Shown piece by piece: positions 33,939-43,133 of a stretch of DNA of 64,000 nucleotides. The position numbers and the translations under genes were made by a program. The notes under the pieces were generated by a model. The model saw only the letters and a list, made by a program, of their open reading frames with translations. It was not told the origin of the DNA and searched no databases. Numbering within the stretch: position 1 is the stretch's first letter; every line of letters starts with the position of its first letter. Origin of the DNA: CAVZBW01 sp963778465 (lineage in GTDB: Bacteria; Actinomycetota; Acidimicrobiia; Acidimicrobiales; RAAP-2); the NCBI GenBank assembly GCA_963778465.1, contig CAVZUK010000002.1, positions 434,001-498,000 of the forward strand. The letters run 5' to 3'.

Positions 33939-36071
33939 GTGAGCGTGCGGACTGCCGAGCCTGCGGCCGCGATCGATCCCATCGACCTCGAGGTGTTGCG
34001 CACCCGCCTGGAGACGATCGGCGAGCAGGCCGCCGCGGCGGTCGAGCACACGGCCATCTCGCCGACCGTGACCGAGTCCAAGGACTACTCGGTCACGCTG
34101 GTCGACGCGGCCGGGGGCCTGATCGTCGGGACCGGGATGGTCCTGTTCCACTTCGGGGCGGCGACGCACGCCGTCCGCTCGACCATCGAGCGCCACGGCG
34201 AGACCGTCGCCCCCGGGGACGTCTTCTTGTCCAACGACCCCCACAACGGCGGTGGGCTCCACCCCCAGGACGTGATGGTCCAGCGCCCGGTCTTCGTGGA
34301 CGGCCGGCTGGTCGCCTGGGTCGGCATCTCGGCACACATGATGGACATGGGGGGCATGGTGGTCGGCTCCTTCGCCCCCGAGGCCACCGAGTGCTACCAG
34401 GAGGGTCTGCGCCTGCCGCCGGTCCGGCTGTTCCGCCGGGGCGAGGAGGTCACCGAGGTCTTCGACGTGCTGCGCAACAACGTGCGCATGTCCCAGCTCG
34501 TCGAGATGGACCTGCGGGGCCTGGTGGCCGGGTGCCACCTGGCCAACGAGAGGGTCGAAGCGGTCGTGCGCGAGGTCGGGGCCGAGCGGTTCGTGGGGCA
34601 CCTGCGAGCCATCCGCGACCTGACGGAGACCGAGATGCGACGGCGCATCGAGGCCCTGGAGGACGGCACCTACCGCGCCACCTCGTGGACGGAGTTCGGC
34701 CGGGAGTTCTACGAGATCCCCTGCGCGCTCACCGTCGACGGCGACCGGCTCGTCTTCGACTTCGAGGGGGCGTCACCCCAGACCGACCACTTCTTCAACT
34801 CGAAGCCCTACATCATCGAGAGCGAGCTGGCCGTCATGCTGTCGTGGCGCCTGGCGGTCGACCTGCCGTTCAACGAGGGCTTCTTCGCCCCGATCGAGCT
34901 CCGCTGCCCCGAGGGCACCGTCGTCAACGCCCGTCCCCCGGCACCCATCGCCGCAGCCCACATGCACGTCGGCCTCAACGCCGCCGACGTGGCGGTGCAG
35001 GCGGTGATGCTGGCCCTCGGTGCCTCGCCACGGGCTGCGGCGCGGCGGCATCTCGCCGGTCCGGGCTTCGAGTCCGCGATCGGGAACAACCTTTGGTCGT
35101 GGGTGGGTCCCGACGGCGCGACGGATGCCTACATCGTGCTGGACGGCAACTGGGTCGGCGGCTCGGCCGGTGTCGAGCGCGACGGGCTCGACCTCGGCCG
35201 CAACCTCCTCGGCACGAGGTTGCACGGGTCCTTCCCCGACATCGAGATCCTCGAGTCGTGGTACCCGCTGCTGTTCCTCGAGCGGTCCGCCCGCGCCGGC
35301 ACGGGCGGGGCGGGTCGACAGCGGGCGGGGGGCGGCAACCAGTTCAGCTTCCGTCCCCACGGTGTCGAGGAGATCCACGGCACGACGTTCGCGATGCGGC
35401 GCTGGATGCCGCTGTCCGGCGCGGCCGGTGGCGAGCCCGGCGCGTGCAACGAGTTCCTCGTCCACCGCGGCGACGGCTCCGTCGAGCCGGTCGACATCAA
35501 CGCGAGCGGGATCGTCGTGGGCGAATCGGACTGGTTCCAGATGCGGCTCTCGAGCGGCGGCGGCTTCGGCGACCCGCTGGACCGCGAGCCCGGAGCGGTC
35601 GCCGCCGACGTGGGGGACGAGAGGTTCTCCGACGCGGACGCGGAAGCTGTCTATGGCGTCGTGCTCGCGGGCGACGGCGGGGTCCTCGTCGAAGCCACCG
35701 CGAAGCGGCGCGACGACCTGCGTGCGGAGCGCCTCGCCGCGGCCCGGCCGGCGGTGCGCCCGAGGACCCGGGCCGAGGTGGACGGGTTGGCCGCCTCGGA
35801 GCCCGTGCCGCTCCACCCGGGCGTCGTCCAGCGGGGCGCGGTGGCCTGTGCCGAGGCGAGCGGCGCTCCCCTCGCCGTCGCACCGGATCACTGGACCGAC
35901 GGCTGCCCGGTCCTCGTGCAGAGCCGTTGGTCCGGGGGATCCCCCGTCGTGCTGAGGACGTACCTCGACCCCGAGGTCGGGCGGTCCCTCTTCGTGGAGG
36001 TGGCCCTTGCGGAGTCTCCGCGCACCTTCGAGACGAGCCCGCTGCGCTGGACCCGAGCCGGGGTGCGATGA
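33939..36071 (+). CDS. hyuB: HyuB-like hydantoinase B/oxoprolinase family subunit
   Basis: 710 residues, intact. Family features: DPIDLEVLRTRLETIGEQ start, SNDPHNGGGLHPQDV with the metal-type residues, HMMDMGG, and a glycine-rich end GGGFGDPLDREP. The ATP-dependent partner is the HyuA-like protein just upstream. The GTG start is preceded by GGAGG and lies 13 bases after the hyuA stop. Relatives include N-methylhydantoinase, caprolactamase and acetophenone carboxylase subunits; which reaction applies here cannot be told from sequence. An ATGA overlap joins it to the next gene. Confidence 0.88.
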   Translation: MSVRTAEPAAAIDPIDLEVLRTRLETIGEQAAAAVEHTAISPTVTESKDYSVTLVDAAGGLIVGTGMVLFHFGAATHAVRSTIERHGETVAPGDVFLSNDPHNGGGLHPQDVMVQRPVFVDGRLVAWVGISAHMMDMGGMVVGSFAPEATECYQEGLRLPPVRLFRRGEEVTEVFDVLRNNVRMSQLVEMDLRGLVAGCHLANERVEAVVREVGAERFVGHLRAIRDLTETEMRRRIEALEDGTYRATSWTEFGREFYEIPCALTVDGDRLVFDFEGASPQTDHFFNSKPYIIESELAVMLSWRLAVDLPFNEGFFAPIELRCPEGTVVNARPPAPIAAAHMHVGLNAADVAVQAVMLALGASPRAAARRHLAGPGFESAIGNNLWSWVGPDGATDAYIVLDGNWVGGSAGVERDGLDLGRNLLGTRLHGSFPDIEILESWYPLLFLERSARAGTGGAGRQRAGGGNQFSFRPHGVEEIHGTTFAMRRWMPLSGAAGGEPGACNEFLVHRGDGSVEPVDINASGIVVGESDWFQMRLSSGGGFGDPLDREPGAVAADVGDERFSDADAEAVYGVVLAGDGGVLVEATAKRRDDLRAERLAAARPAVRPRTRAEVDGLAASEPVPLHPGVVQRGAVACAEASGAPLAVAPDHWTDGCPVLVQSRWSGGSPVVLRTYLDPEVGRSLFVEVALAESPRTFETSPLRWTRAGVR

Positions 36072-37225
36072 CCCGCCACTACGAGGTCATCTCCTGCGAC
36101 GGACACCTGGAGATCCCGCCCGAGCCATGGGTGCGCCACGTTCCCGAGGTGCACCGCGAGCGGGCCCCTCGGCTCGTCGAGCTCCGCACGGGCGGCGAGG
36201 GATGGATCGTGGAGGGCAGCCCCCTCATCCACAACGGGCAGAACGTCGCCGCCGGACGCCCGCTCAAGGTCAAGGGCGGCTCCTACTGGGAAGCGGACGG
36301 CACGCCGGTGCCGGGCACCGGTGACGCACGGCAGCGGCTGGCCGAGCAGGACCGGGACGGCATCGACGCGGAGGTCCTCTACCCGCCGGTGTTCATCAGC
36401 CGGTTCATCGAGAACATCGAGGACCGCGAGGCCTACGTGGCGATGGTCCGCGCCTTCAACGACTTCCTGGCGGAGGACTACTGCCCGGTGGCGCCCGACC
36501 GGCTGATCGCCAACGCGGTGATCCCCGCCTGCGGGCTCGACGACGCCCTGGCCGAGCTCGACCGGGTCGACCGGCTCGGCTTCAAGTCCGTCTGCCTCAG
36601 CTCGTTTCCCAACGGCTCCGGGGAGCCCGCCCCCGAGGACGACCGGTTCTGGGAGCGGGCGCTCGAGCTCGGGATGCCCCTCACGGCCCATTCCGCCCTT
36701 GGGGCTCGATCCAACCCCCTGCTCGTGCAGTCGGCGCGGGGGACGTTCGACCTCCAGGCGTCGATGTTGTCGCGCACCGTGCCGCCGCCGGTGACGGGGA
36801 TCGTGCGGATGATCCTCTCGGGCGTGCTCGACCGGATCCCCGACCTGCGGATCTACTTCGCCGAGACCAACGCCAGCTGGATGCCCGGGCTCCTGTACAT
36901 GATCGACGACTCGTACGCCATCTTCCGCCACTGGTACGGCGTGGACCTCGCGATGAGGCCGAGCGAGTACGTGTGGCGGCACTTCTACTTTGGGATCGTC
37001 CGCGACCCCCTCGCCATGAGGATGCGCGACCTGCTCGACGTCGATCACCTCATGTGGGGATCGGACTTCCCCCACTCGGTCTCGTCCTTCCCCGAGAGCC
37101 GCCGATGGTTGGACGACATCTTCGACGGGTGTCCCGAGGGCGTCCGGCGCAAGGTCCTCGTGGAGAATCCCTGCCGCTACTTCGGACTCGATCCGGAGGC
37201 GAAGCTGCCGGACACGCCCCGCTGA
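36068..37225 (+). CDS. amidohydrolase family 2 protein
   Basis: 385-residue ACMSD-like amidohydrolase: SCDGHLEIPPEPW at the N-terminus, LTAHSALG histidine strand, YFAETNASWMPG and MWGSDFPHSVSSFP with the late metal aspartate. The ATG overlaps the HyuB stop (ATGA), so the gene belongs to the same transcript as the two Hyu genes and the D-aminoacylase-like gene. It could decarboxylate or hydrolyse the product of that pathway. Confidence 0.82.
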   Translation: MTRHYEVISCDGHLEIPPEPWVRHVPEVHRERAPRLVELRTGGEGWIVEGSPLIHNGQNVAAGRPLKVKGGSYWEADGTPVPGTGDARQRLAEQDRDGIDAEVLYPPVFISRFIENIEDREAYVAMVRAFNDFLAEDYCPVAPDRLIANAVIPACGLDDALAELDRVDRLGFKSVCLSSFPNGSGEPAPEDDRFWERALELGMPLTAHSALGARSNPLLVQSARGTFDLQASMLSRTVPPPVTGIVRMILSGVLDRIPDLRIYFAETNASWMPGLLYMIDDSYAIFRHWYGVDLAMRPSEYVWRHFYFGIVRDPLAMRMRDLLDVDHLMWGSDFPHSVSSFPESRRWLDDIFDGCPEGVRRKVLVENPCRYFGLDPEAKLPDTPR

Positions 37226-37300
37226 CCCGCAGGGGGGTGCTGGTACGCTGCGCCGCAGGCGGCACCCCGGGCGTGCCGCAGGCGTGACCGAGGGGGTGCG

Positions 37301-38554
37301 ATGGCGGGCGGCCGAGCGGAAGCGGATTTCGACCATCAGTCGCTGGAGTGGCTGGGGGACCGCCACGCCAACAACGCGGAGCTGCGCTCGCGGTGTCCCG
37401 TCGTGTGGAACCAGCACTACGGGGGGTTCTGGTTCGTCTCGGGTTACGACGAGGTGGCCGCGGTGGCGCGCGACAGCGAGACCTTCACCCCGCGGTACGA
37501 GGAAGGCGGCCCCGACGGGCTCCGGTACATCGGGATCATGGGGATCCCCCGAGGGGAGGGCATGCCGCCGATCGGCATCGCCGAGGCCGAGGGGACGCGC
37601 CACGCCGCGCTGCGCCGGGTGATCAACCCCTTCATGCTGCCGCCGGCGGTCGCCAAGGACCGGGCGTTCGTGGAGCAGTCGGCCACCTGGTTCCTCGACC
37701 AGCACATCTCCGAGGGGCGCATGGACCTGGTCCTCGACTTCACCAATCCGGTCCCTGCGCTCTGGACCATGCGGATGCTCGACCTGCCCGCCGAGAGCTG
37801 GGAGCACTACGCGGCGTACTTCCATGCCACCGCCGCCTACGGGCAGGACATGCCAGAGTACCAGGAGGCGGTGAGCCGGACCCCCGACATGATCGCCGAG
37901 GTGACCGAGATCATCGAGGAGCGGCGGCAACGTCCCGGTGACGACCTCATGTCACACCTCGTCGGCCTGGAGGTCGACGGCCAAACCCTCGCCAACGACG
38001 CCCTCATCGCCATCCTGTGGAACCTCATCGGGGGCGGGCTGGACACGACGACGTCCCTGACCTCGCTGGCGCTCGCCCACTTGGACCAGCACCCGGACCT
38101 GCGGGCGCGCCTCGTGGAGGATCCCGGGCTCTTGCTACCGGCCTGCGAGGAGTACCTCCGGTGGACGTCGGTCAACGAGACGCTGACCCGGACGTGCACC
38201 CGCGACACCGAGCTGGCCGGGCAGCGCATCCGCCGCGGCGATTTCGTGATGATGAGCTGGCTCGGGGCGAACTTCGACCCCGGGGTCTTCGACCGTCCCG
38301 ACGAGGTCGTCATCGACCGCTCGCCCAACTCCCATCTGGCGTTCGGCGTGGGCGCCCACCGCTGCATCGGCCTGCACGTCGCCCGTGCGCTCTTCCAGGT
38401 GATGATGCGCGAGGTGCTCACCCGCATTCCCGACTACCGGGTCGAGCGCGAGGCCACGCAGTTCTACCAGGGCAACCCGGAGCTCTACGGAGTCGTCAAG
38501 ATGCCGGTCACCTTCACGCCGGGAGAGCCCGTCGGGGTGGCCGCACCCCGGTAG
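37301..38554 (+). CDS. cytochrome P450
   Basis: 417-residue bacterial class I P450. The I-helix oxygen-activation motif is GGGLDTTTS, the K-helix ExxR is EEYLR, and the haem loop FGVGAHRCIG supplies the axial Cys355. Electrons would come from a ferredoxin such as the CxxHxxC protein at 22015, but no reductase is next to it. ATG at 37301 follows GAGGGGGTGC. TACGCT at 37244-37249, in GGTACGCT, may be its -10 box. It stands alone between the Hyu operon and a convergent VOC gene. Substrate unknown. Confidence 0.92.
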   Translation: MAGGRAEADFDHQSLEWLGDRHANNAELRSRCPVVWNQHYGGFWFVSGYDEVAAVARDSETFTPRYEEGGPDGLRYIGIMGIPRGEGMPPIGIAEAEGTRHAALRRVINPFMLPPAVAKDRAFVEQSATWFLDQHISEGRMDLVLDFTNPVPALWTMRMLDLPAESWEHYAAYFHATAAYGQDMPEYQEAVSRTPDMIAEVTEIIEERRQRPGDDLMSHLVGLEVDGQTLANDALIAILWNLIGGGLDTTTSLTSLALAHLDQHPDLRARLVEDPGLLLPACEEYLRWTSVNETLTRTCTRDTELAGQRIRRGDFVMMSWLGANFDPGVFDRPDEVVIDRSPNSHLAFGVGAHRCIGLHVARALFQVMMREVLTRIPDYRVEREATQFYQGNPELYGVVKMPVTFTPGEPVGVAAPR

Positions 38555-38624
38555 CACCAGCGGGGCCCTCCGGGCTCCGCGGGCGGCGCGTCGGTGGAGA
38601 ACCCGACCGGGGCGGAGGCCCCTG

Positions 38625-39104
38625 TCAGGGCCGCGGCGGTGGGGTCGAGAGCCACTGCCACGAGGTCAGCTCGACGAGCTGACCGTCGGGGTCGCGGACC
38701 ATGACGGCGGCCCCGAGGTCGGTGTCCTCGAGGACGGTGCCGCCGCAGGCGCGCACCTTTTCGAGCGCGGCGGGGATGTCGCGGACCGAGAGGGAGAGGT
38801 GGGTGAGCCCCGTCTCGTTCATCACCCGCTCGTCACGTTCGGGTCCCGGTGCCTTCGAGAAGTCGAGCAGCTCGAGCACGAGCCCGTCGCGGATCAGGTA
38901 GACCGCGTGCAACCCGATGGGCTCGGGAATCTGCAGCAACCGACCGGTCCCCTCGTCCGGAGCGTCGAGCTCCCACCAGTGGCGGAAGCCCAAGGCCTCC
39001 TCGTAGAAGTGCCGGGACTTGGTCACGTCCCGGACGCACAGGCCCACGTGGTTGAAGGCGACGGACGCCTCCCCGTCGGGACCGGGATCCTGCGCTGGTG
39101 TCAT
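38625..39104 (-). CDS. VOC family protein (methylmalonyl-CoA epimerase-like)
   Basis: 159-residue single VOC protein with two beta-alpha-beta-beta-beta units: FNHVGLCVRDVTKSRHFYEEA and LTHLSLSVRDIP. Metal positions appear as His18, a Glu in VLELLDF, His in LTHLS and Glu in VELTSW, as in epimerase/lactoylglutathione-lyase-type members. ATG at 39104 has AGGAGA upstream. The LivF stop is 12 bases further on the same strand (39117), and this gene is upstream of nothing else on its strand except the P450 convergent to it; whether it co-transcribes with the importer is unclear, since the importer genes lie upstream of it. Confidence 0.8.
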   Translation of the reverse strand: MTPAQDPGPDGEASVAFNHVGLCVRDVTKSRHFYEEALGFRHWWELDAPDEGTGRLLQIPEPIGLHAVYLIRDGLVLELLDFSKAPGPERDERVMNETGLTHLSLSVRDIPAALEKVRACGGTVLEDTDLGAAVMVRDPDGQLVELTSWQWLSTPPPRP

Positions 39105-39116
39105 GGCTCTCCTGGG

Positions 39117-39851
39117 TCAGGCGCTGCCCGATGCGGCCATCTCGGCCTCACCGAGGTAGCGGTCGATGATCTCCTGGCCCGCGTCCGAGGCGGGTCCCGA
39201 CCACCCCACCCGCCCCCGGGTGAGGATGACGCAGGTGTCGGCGAGAGAGAGGGCGCGGTGCACGAACTGCTCGCTCAGCACGATCGTGATGCCCGACCGC
39301 CGGGCCTGGTCGAGGGCCTGGAACACCTGCTCGGCCACGAGGGGCGCCAGCCCCAGCGACATCTCGTCGGCGATGATCAGCTTGGGCGGGAGGGCCAGCG
39401 CCCGGGCGAGGGCGAGCATCTGCTGCTCCCCGCCGGAGAGGCTGCCGGCGCGCTGCATCTTGCGTGCGCCGAGCACCGGGAACATCTCGATGGCCCGGTC
39501 TATGGCGTTCGTCCGTTCGTGCCGCCGCTCCTGCGCGACGGCCATCCGAAGGTTGTCGACCACGGAGAGGCCGGGAAAGATCCCCCTCCCCTCGGGGATG
39601 TAGGTCAGGCCGAGCTTGCGGATGCGGTGGGGGTGCTTGCCGGTGACGTCCTTGCCGTCGAAGAAGATCTTGCCGCCGGCGGGCGGGACCAGGCCCGAGA
39701 CGGCGCGCGCCAGGGTGCTCTTTCCGGCGCCGTTCGCACCGAGGACCGCGAGCACCCCGCCCGGGGCGACCTCGGCGCTCACTCCGAAGAGCGCCTGTGA
39801 CGTGCCGTAGCGGACGTCGAGGTCCGCAACCTTCAGGATCGGTTCGTTCAC
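39117..39851 (-). CDS. livF: branched-chain amino acid-type ABC transporter ATPase LivF
   Basis: 244 residues, normal for LivF. Walker A GANGAGKST is at 38-46, the signature is LSGGEQQML, Walker B is LIIADEMSLGL, and the switch region is in the TIVLSEQF stretch, where a Gln replaces the usual His. It is a cytoplasmic ATPase powering the importer with LivG and the fused LivHM. The GTG start overlaps the LivG stop as GTGA. The DEMSLGL sequence in place of DEPSLGL is frequent in actinobacterial LivF proteins. The cargo need not be amino acids. Confidence 0.92.
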   Translation of the reverse strand: MNEPILKVADLDVRYGTSQALFGVSAEVAPGGVLAVLGANGAGKSTLARAVSGLVPPAGGKIFFDGKDVTGKHPHRIRKLGLTYIPEGRGIFPGLSVVDNLRMAVAQERRHERTNAIDRAIEMFPVLGARKMQRAGSLSGGEQQMLALARALALPPKLIIADEMSLGLAPLVAEQVFQALDQARRSGITIVLSEQFVHRALSLADTCVILTRGRVGWSGPASDAGQEIIDRYLGEAEMAASGSA

Positions 39852-40849
39852 GAGGTCGCACCCCCTTGCGCCTGCGCCTCCGACGTCGTCGGTCCGTCGA
39901 CGGGCGACGCTGACGGTGCGGCGGACGGTGCGGCGGACGGTGATGGCGCGGCGGACGCCTCGGGAGGCGTCGCACCCGGCCCGCCGCCGGAGCTCCCGCC
40001 CGCGGGCCCCGAGGTCGCCTCGTCGTCGCCCAGGTACGCGGCGCGCACTGCGGGATCGCTGCGGATCTCCTCGGGGCTGCCCGCCGCGATGCGCTCGCCG
40101 AAGTCGAGGACGAAGATGCGGCTCGACAGCGCGAGCACCGCCGCCACGTCGTGCTCGACGATCAACAACGAGACCGCTCGATCGCCCTGGGCGACCACGC
40201 GCCGAAATACCTCGAGGAGGTTCTCGGATGCCTTGATGTCGAGGCCGGAGAGGGGCTCGTCGAGCAGCACGAGGTCCGGCTGGCTGGCCAGGGCGCGGCC
40301 CACCTCGACCAGGCGGCTGATACCGAGCGGCAGCGCTGCCACCGGTGCCTTGGCCACCCTTGTCAGGTTGAGGAGCTCGAGTAGCCCGTCGATCGCCTCG
40401 TTCTCCGAGCGCGATGGGGGCAGGAGCGAGCGAGGGTCCACCATGTCGCGCCAGAGCCGGCGCCGGGAGACGCGCACTCGGTGGGCCAGCACCAGGTGCT
40501 CCCGTACCGTGAGACCCATGAAGAGCTCGGGCTGCTGGAAGGTGCGTGCCAGGCCCTTCCTCGCCCGGGCCTGGGGACTCGTGTCGGTGACGTCCTCCCC
40601 GTGCATCCACACCTTGCCGCCGCTCGCCCGCAACAGTCCTGAGAGGACCGCGAACATCGTCGACTTCCCCGCTCCGTTGGGACCGACCAGCCCCGCGATG
40701 GTGCCCCGGGGCACCTCGAGGCTCACGTCGGAGAGGGCGAGCAGGCCGCCGAAGCGGACGGTCACGCCCCGGGCCTCGAGCACCGGGGTCGCCGTCGGCG
40801 TCGCGGTCGCCACCCCGTCGCCGGGCATCGTGGCGGCGTCCTGGCTCAC
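39848..40849 (-). CDS. livG: branched-chain amino acid-type ABC transporter ATPase LivG with long Ala/Pro/Ser tail
   Basis: 333 residues; LivG is usually about 255. Walker A is GPNGAGKST, Walker B LVLLDEPLSGLD, and the H-loop IVEHDV; the signature stretch reads LPLGISRLVEV, lacking the normal LSGGQ. After the ATPase domain comes about 60 residues of low-complexity Ala, Pro, Ser and Gly. A short N-terminal extension repeats TATPTATP. GTG at 40849 overlaps the permease stop as GTGA. The tail is not seen in standard LivG proteins and is probably disordered. Confidence 0.88.
   Translation of the reverse strand: MSQDAATMPGDGVATATPTATPVLEARGVTVRFGGLLALSDVSLEVPRGTIAGLVGPNGAGKSTMFAVLSGLLRASGGKVWMHGEDVTDTSPQARARKGLARTFQQPELFMGLTVREHLVLAHRVRVSRRRLWRDMVDPRSLLPPSRSENEAIDGLLELLNLTRVAKAPVAALPLGISRLVEVGRALASQPDLVLLDEPLSGLDIKASENLLEVFRRVVAQGDRAVSLLIVEHDVAAVLALSSRIFVLDFGERIAAGSPEEIRSDPAVRAAYLGDDEATSGPAGGSSGGGPGATPPEASAAPSPSAAPSAAPSASPVDGPTTSEAQAQGGATS
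39912..39947 (-). repeat. 12-base tandem repeat in the LivG tail
   Basis: GACGGTGCGGCG (+ strand) occurs twice exactly and once altered, head to tail. On the - strand it keeps frame and encodes repeated SAAP units in the low-complexity tail of LivG. Confidence 0.8.
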
Positions 40850-42867
40850 GAGATCTTCTCCGCCACCCGTGCGGAGGGGGCGCCGTTGTCGACCAGGGTG
40901 CCGTCGGCCGTGATAGCACCCGCGAGGACCGGGGTCTGGCGGCGGTCGGCCAGCTTGAGCAGCCATCGGCGGAACTGTTGACCCTGCTGGGCGAGCGTGC
41001 CGTCCGGGTACTTCGCGGCGCCGATGGCACCCAGGCCGAAGAGCACCGGCGGGACGTTGGCCGTCCAGTTGGGGAGGTAGGCCTGGGCAAGGGCCGGCAG
41101 CATGACGAAGGTGATGCCCGCGACCAGCGCCGCCGCGTTGGAGCGCACGCCGATCGTGACGAGCACCGCCAACCAGACCACCCCGAGGAATGTCGCGAAC
41201 TCCGTCGGTTGGATCGTGGTCTGGGCCACGGCGAGGAAGCCACCGCCGATGCCCGCGACGAAGGCGGCCAGGGAAGCCACGATCACCTTCATCTGCACCA
41301 CGCTGATGCCGGTGGTCTTGGTGGCCGGCTCGCTCCATCGGGCCGCGTTCAGGGCGAGCCCCGTGGTGGACCGCCGGAGGTTCAAGATGAACAGGGCCAC
41401 GATGCAAAAGGCGATCAGGCACACGTAGGCGAAGGACATGTCGGAGGTGGCGAAGCTCGGCCGAGTGACGTTCAGGCCGAGTCCCTGGTTCACGAAGATC
41501 GGCAGGGTGAAGACCAGGTTCTCCATCAAGAGGCCGAAGGTCAGCGTGACCAGGGCCACGTAGAGGTCGCCCAGGCGGATGCTCAGGAAGCCGATGATGA
41601 GCCCCATCGGGAGCGCGATGAGGCCACCGGCGACGATCGCCGCAAGGACGGGCCAGCCGTGGTTGGTGACCAGTTGGGCCGTGGTGAGGGCCCCGACGCC
41701 GGCGAAGGTGATCTGGCAGAGCCAGAGCATCCCGCCCTCGCCGATGACGAGGGTCCACGACAGGTAGATGATGCCGAAGGCGAAGGCCTGGGCCATGAGC
41801 CCGACCCAGAAGCCCTGGACGATGAGCGGCAGGATGGCCGCGATCGCGATGAGCAGGAGCGGGCCGGTGTACTTGCTGATCAGGCTCAGCGATCCGGTCT
41901 CGAGGGCGCTCGAGGTGGAGCCGGCGAGTCGGCTCTCTCCTTGCGGGATGATCGCCCTGTCGAGGGCGCCGCCCACCCGTTCCACCTCGCCGACCCGGCC
42001 GCGCCGGGCCAGGTTGTAAAAGAGGACCAGGGCGATGACGATGAACGGGATGGCGTCGACGATCTCGCTGGTCCAGGTGGAGTCCGAGGGCAGGTAGCGC
42101 TGGATGAGGGAGGTGGCGATGCCCATCAGCAGGCCCACAGCCACCGCCACGGGAAGGTTCCGGAGCTTGGCCGCCACCACGGCGGCAAAGGCGGCGGCGA
42201 TCAAAAGGGTGAAGTTGCCCGGATCCAGGCCGATGATCGGGGCGGCCAGCACGCCCGCCAAGCCGGCGAAGAAGGTGCTCACCGCCCACACCCCGACCGA
42301 GATGGCGCCCGGATTCGTGCCGGACAGATCGGTCATGGCCGGCGAGTCGACCATCGCCCGAACCTTGAGGCCGACGTCGGTGTAGCGCAGCACAACGGCG
42401 CCGATCACCACCGTTGCGACCACGCAGATGTAGACGATGATCTGGTCCATCGTCACCGGCACGCCGAGGAAGTCGAAGACCCGGACCGGCTCGGGCGCCA
42501 GCCCCGGTGCCTTGAGGATCGCCTCGTTCCCGAAGATGATCGTGGCGAGCGAGGGCACGGCCACGAGCAAGCCGACGGTCGCCACCACCTTGATGAGCGG
42601 CGAGGACAGCCGGAGGTGCCGGAAGAGCACGGCATAGAAGAAGATCCCCATCGCCGGCGCGGCGATGCCGATCGCCACGATGGCCGCGGGCAGGATGGCC
42701 CAGCTCTCCTGCGTGTGAAGGTAGTAGTAGAAGCGGGCGATGAAGAAGGCGAATGCGCCAAAGGCGAAGTTCAAGATGCCCGACGACTCGTAGGTGATCA
42801 CCAAGCCCGCGGACGCGATGGCGTAGATCCCACCGAGTACCAGCCCGGCAATCACGAACTGGAGCAT
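40846..42867 (-). CDS. fused branched-chain-type ABC permease (LivH-LivM)
   Basis: 673 residues joining the two permease subunits in one chain. Residues about 1-290 are LivH-like (FVIAGLVLGGIYAIASAGLV, NFAFGAFAFFIA, DVGLKVRAM), and about 345-630 are LivM-like (YLSWTLVIGEGGMLWLCQITF, LSIRLGDLYVALVTLTF, LNAARWSEPATKTTGI), each with several hydrophobic membrane segments. The fusion is a known variant in Actinobacteria. ATG at 42867 is preceded by AAAGGGGGG. It is first gene of the LivHM-LivG-LivF operon, divergent from its probable binding protein across a 266-base gap. Confidence 0.9.
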   Translation of the reverse strand: MLQFVIAGLVLGGIYAIASAGLVITYESSGILNFAFGAFAFFIARFYYYLHTQESWAILPAAIVAIGIAAPAMGIFFYAVLFRHLRLSSPLIKVVATVGLLVAVPSLATIIFGNEAILKAPGLAPEPVRVFDFLGVPVTMDQIIVYICVVATVVIGAVVLRYTDVGLKVRAMVDSPAMTDLSGTNPGAISVGVWAVSTFFAGLAGVLAAPIIGLDPGNFTLLIAAAFAAVVAAKLRNLPVAVAVGLLMGIATSLIQRYLPSDSTWTSEIVDAIPFIVIALVLFYNLARRGRVGEVERVGGALDRAIIPQGESRLAGSTSSALETGSLSLISKYTGPLLLIAIAAILPLIVQGFWVGLMAQAFAFGIIYLSWTLVIGEGGMLWLCQITFAGVGALTTAQLVTNHGWPVLAAIVAGGLIALPMGLIIGFLSIRLGDLYVALVTLTFGLLMENLVFTLPIFVNQGLGLNVTRPSFATSDMSFAYVCLIAFCIVALFILNLRRSTTGLALNAARWSEPATKTTGISVVQMKVIVASLAAFVAGIGGGFLAVAQTTIQPTEFATFLGVVWLAVLVTIGVRSNAAALVAGITFVMLPALAQAYLPNWTANVPPVLFGLGAIGAAKYPDGTLAQQGQQFRRWLLKLADRRQTPVLAGAITADGTLVDNGAPSARVAEKIS

Positions 42868-43047
42868 CCAGGCGCCCCCCTTTTTGCACGGCCACGCAGG
42901 CCTGTCCAGATGGTCTCGTCGTCCCGCTGCAAAAATCCCTCCCTGCAACGGGGTCCCAAGACGGTATCGATCGGCGCCGTTCCGCCAACGGCCGGCACAT
43001 GGTAGCTCGCGCCCGCCGCCGGCGTTCCGTCGGTCGAGGGGGGTGCC

Positions 43048-43076
43048 TTGACCGTGTGTAGCGATGACCGTAAGGT
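43048..43076 (+). promoter_or_regulatory. sigma-70-type promoter of the binding-protein gene
   Basis: TTGACC (43048-43053), a 17-base spacer and TAAGGT (43071-43076) fit an actinobacterial housekeeping promoter directed at the binding-protein gene, with the expected start near 43083, about 50 bases before the ATG. The -10 lies inside one of the palindromes listed next. Confidence 0.65.
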
Positions 43077-43107
43077 CTGTAACAGTCACCGTAAGGTGTT
43101 CGTAACG
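43066..43107 (+). promoter_or_regulatory. cluster of palindromes, candidate operator
   Basis: GACCGTAAGGTC (43066-43077) and CACCGTAAGGTG (43087-43098) are two palindromes with the same core, exactly 21 bases apart, two helical turns. Between and after them lie CTGTAACAG (43077-43085) and CGTAACG (43101-43107), also palindromic. The first covers the -10 box, so a repressor binding both would block the promoter. The second ACCGTAAGGT may instead act as another -10 region. Confidence 0.5.
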
Positions 43108-43133
43108 TAAGCGTGCAGTCCACGGGGGGGCAC

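Noticed and set aside
33922..33942. Seven-codon ATG frame between hyuA and hyuB
   Set aside because: It merely carries the ribosome site of hyuB; no evidence for a peptide.
38611..38632. Hairpins after the P450 gene
   Set aside because: Only five-base stems (GGGGC/GCCCC, GGCCC/GGGCC) partly inside the VOC gene; too weak in such GC-rich DNA.
40978..43005. Long open frame antisense to the LivHM permease
   Set aside because: Product is rich in Arg, Asp, Gly and His, without domains; the permease on the other strand is clear.
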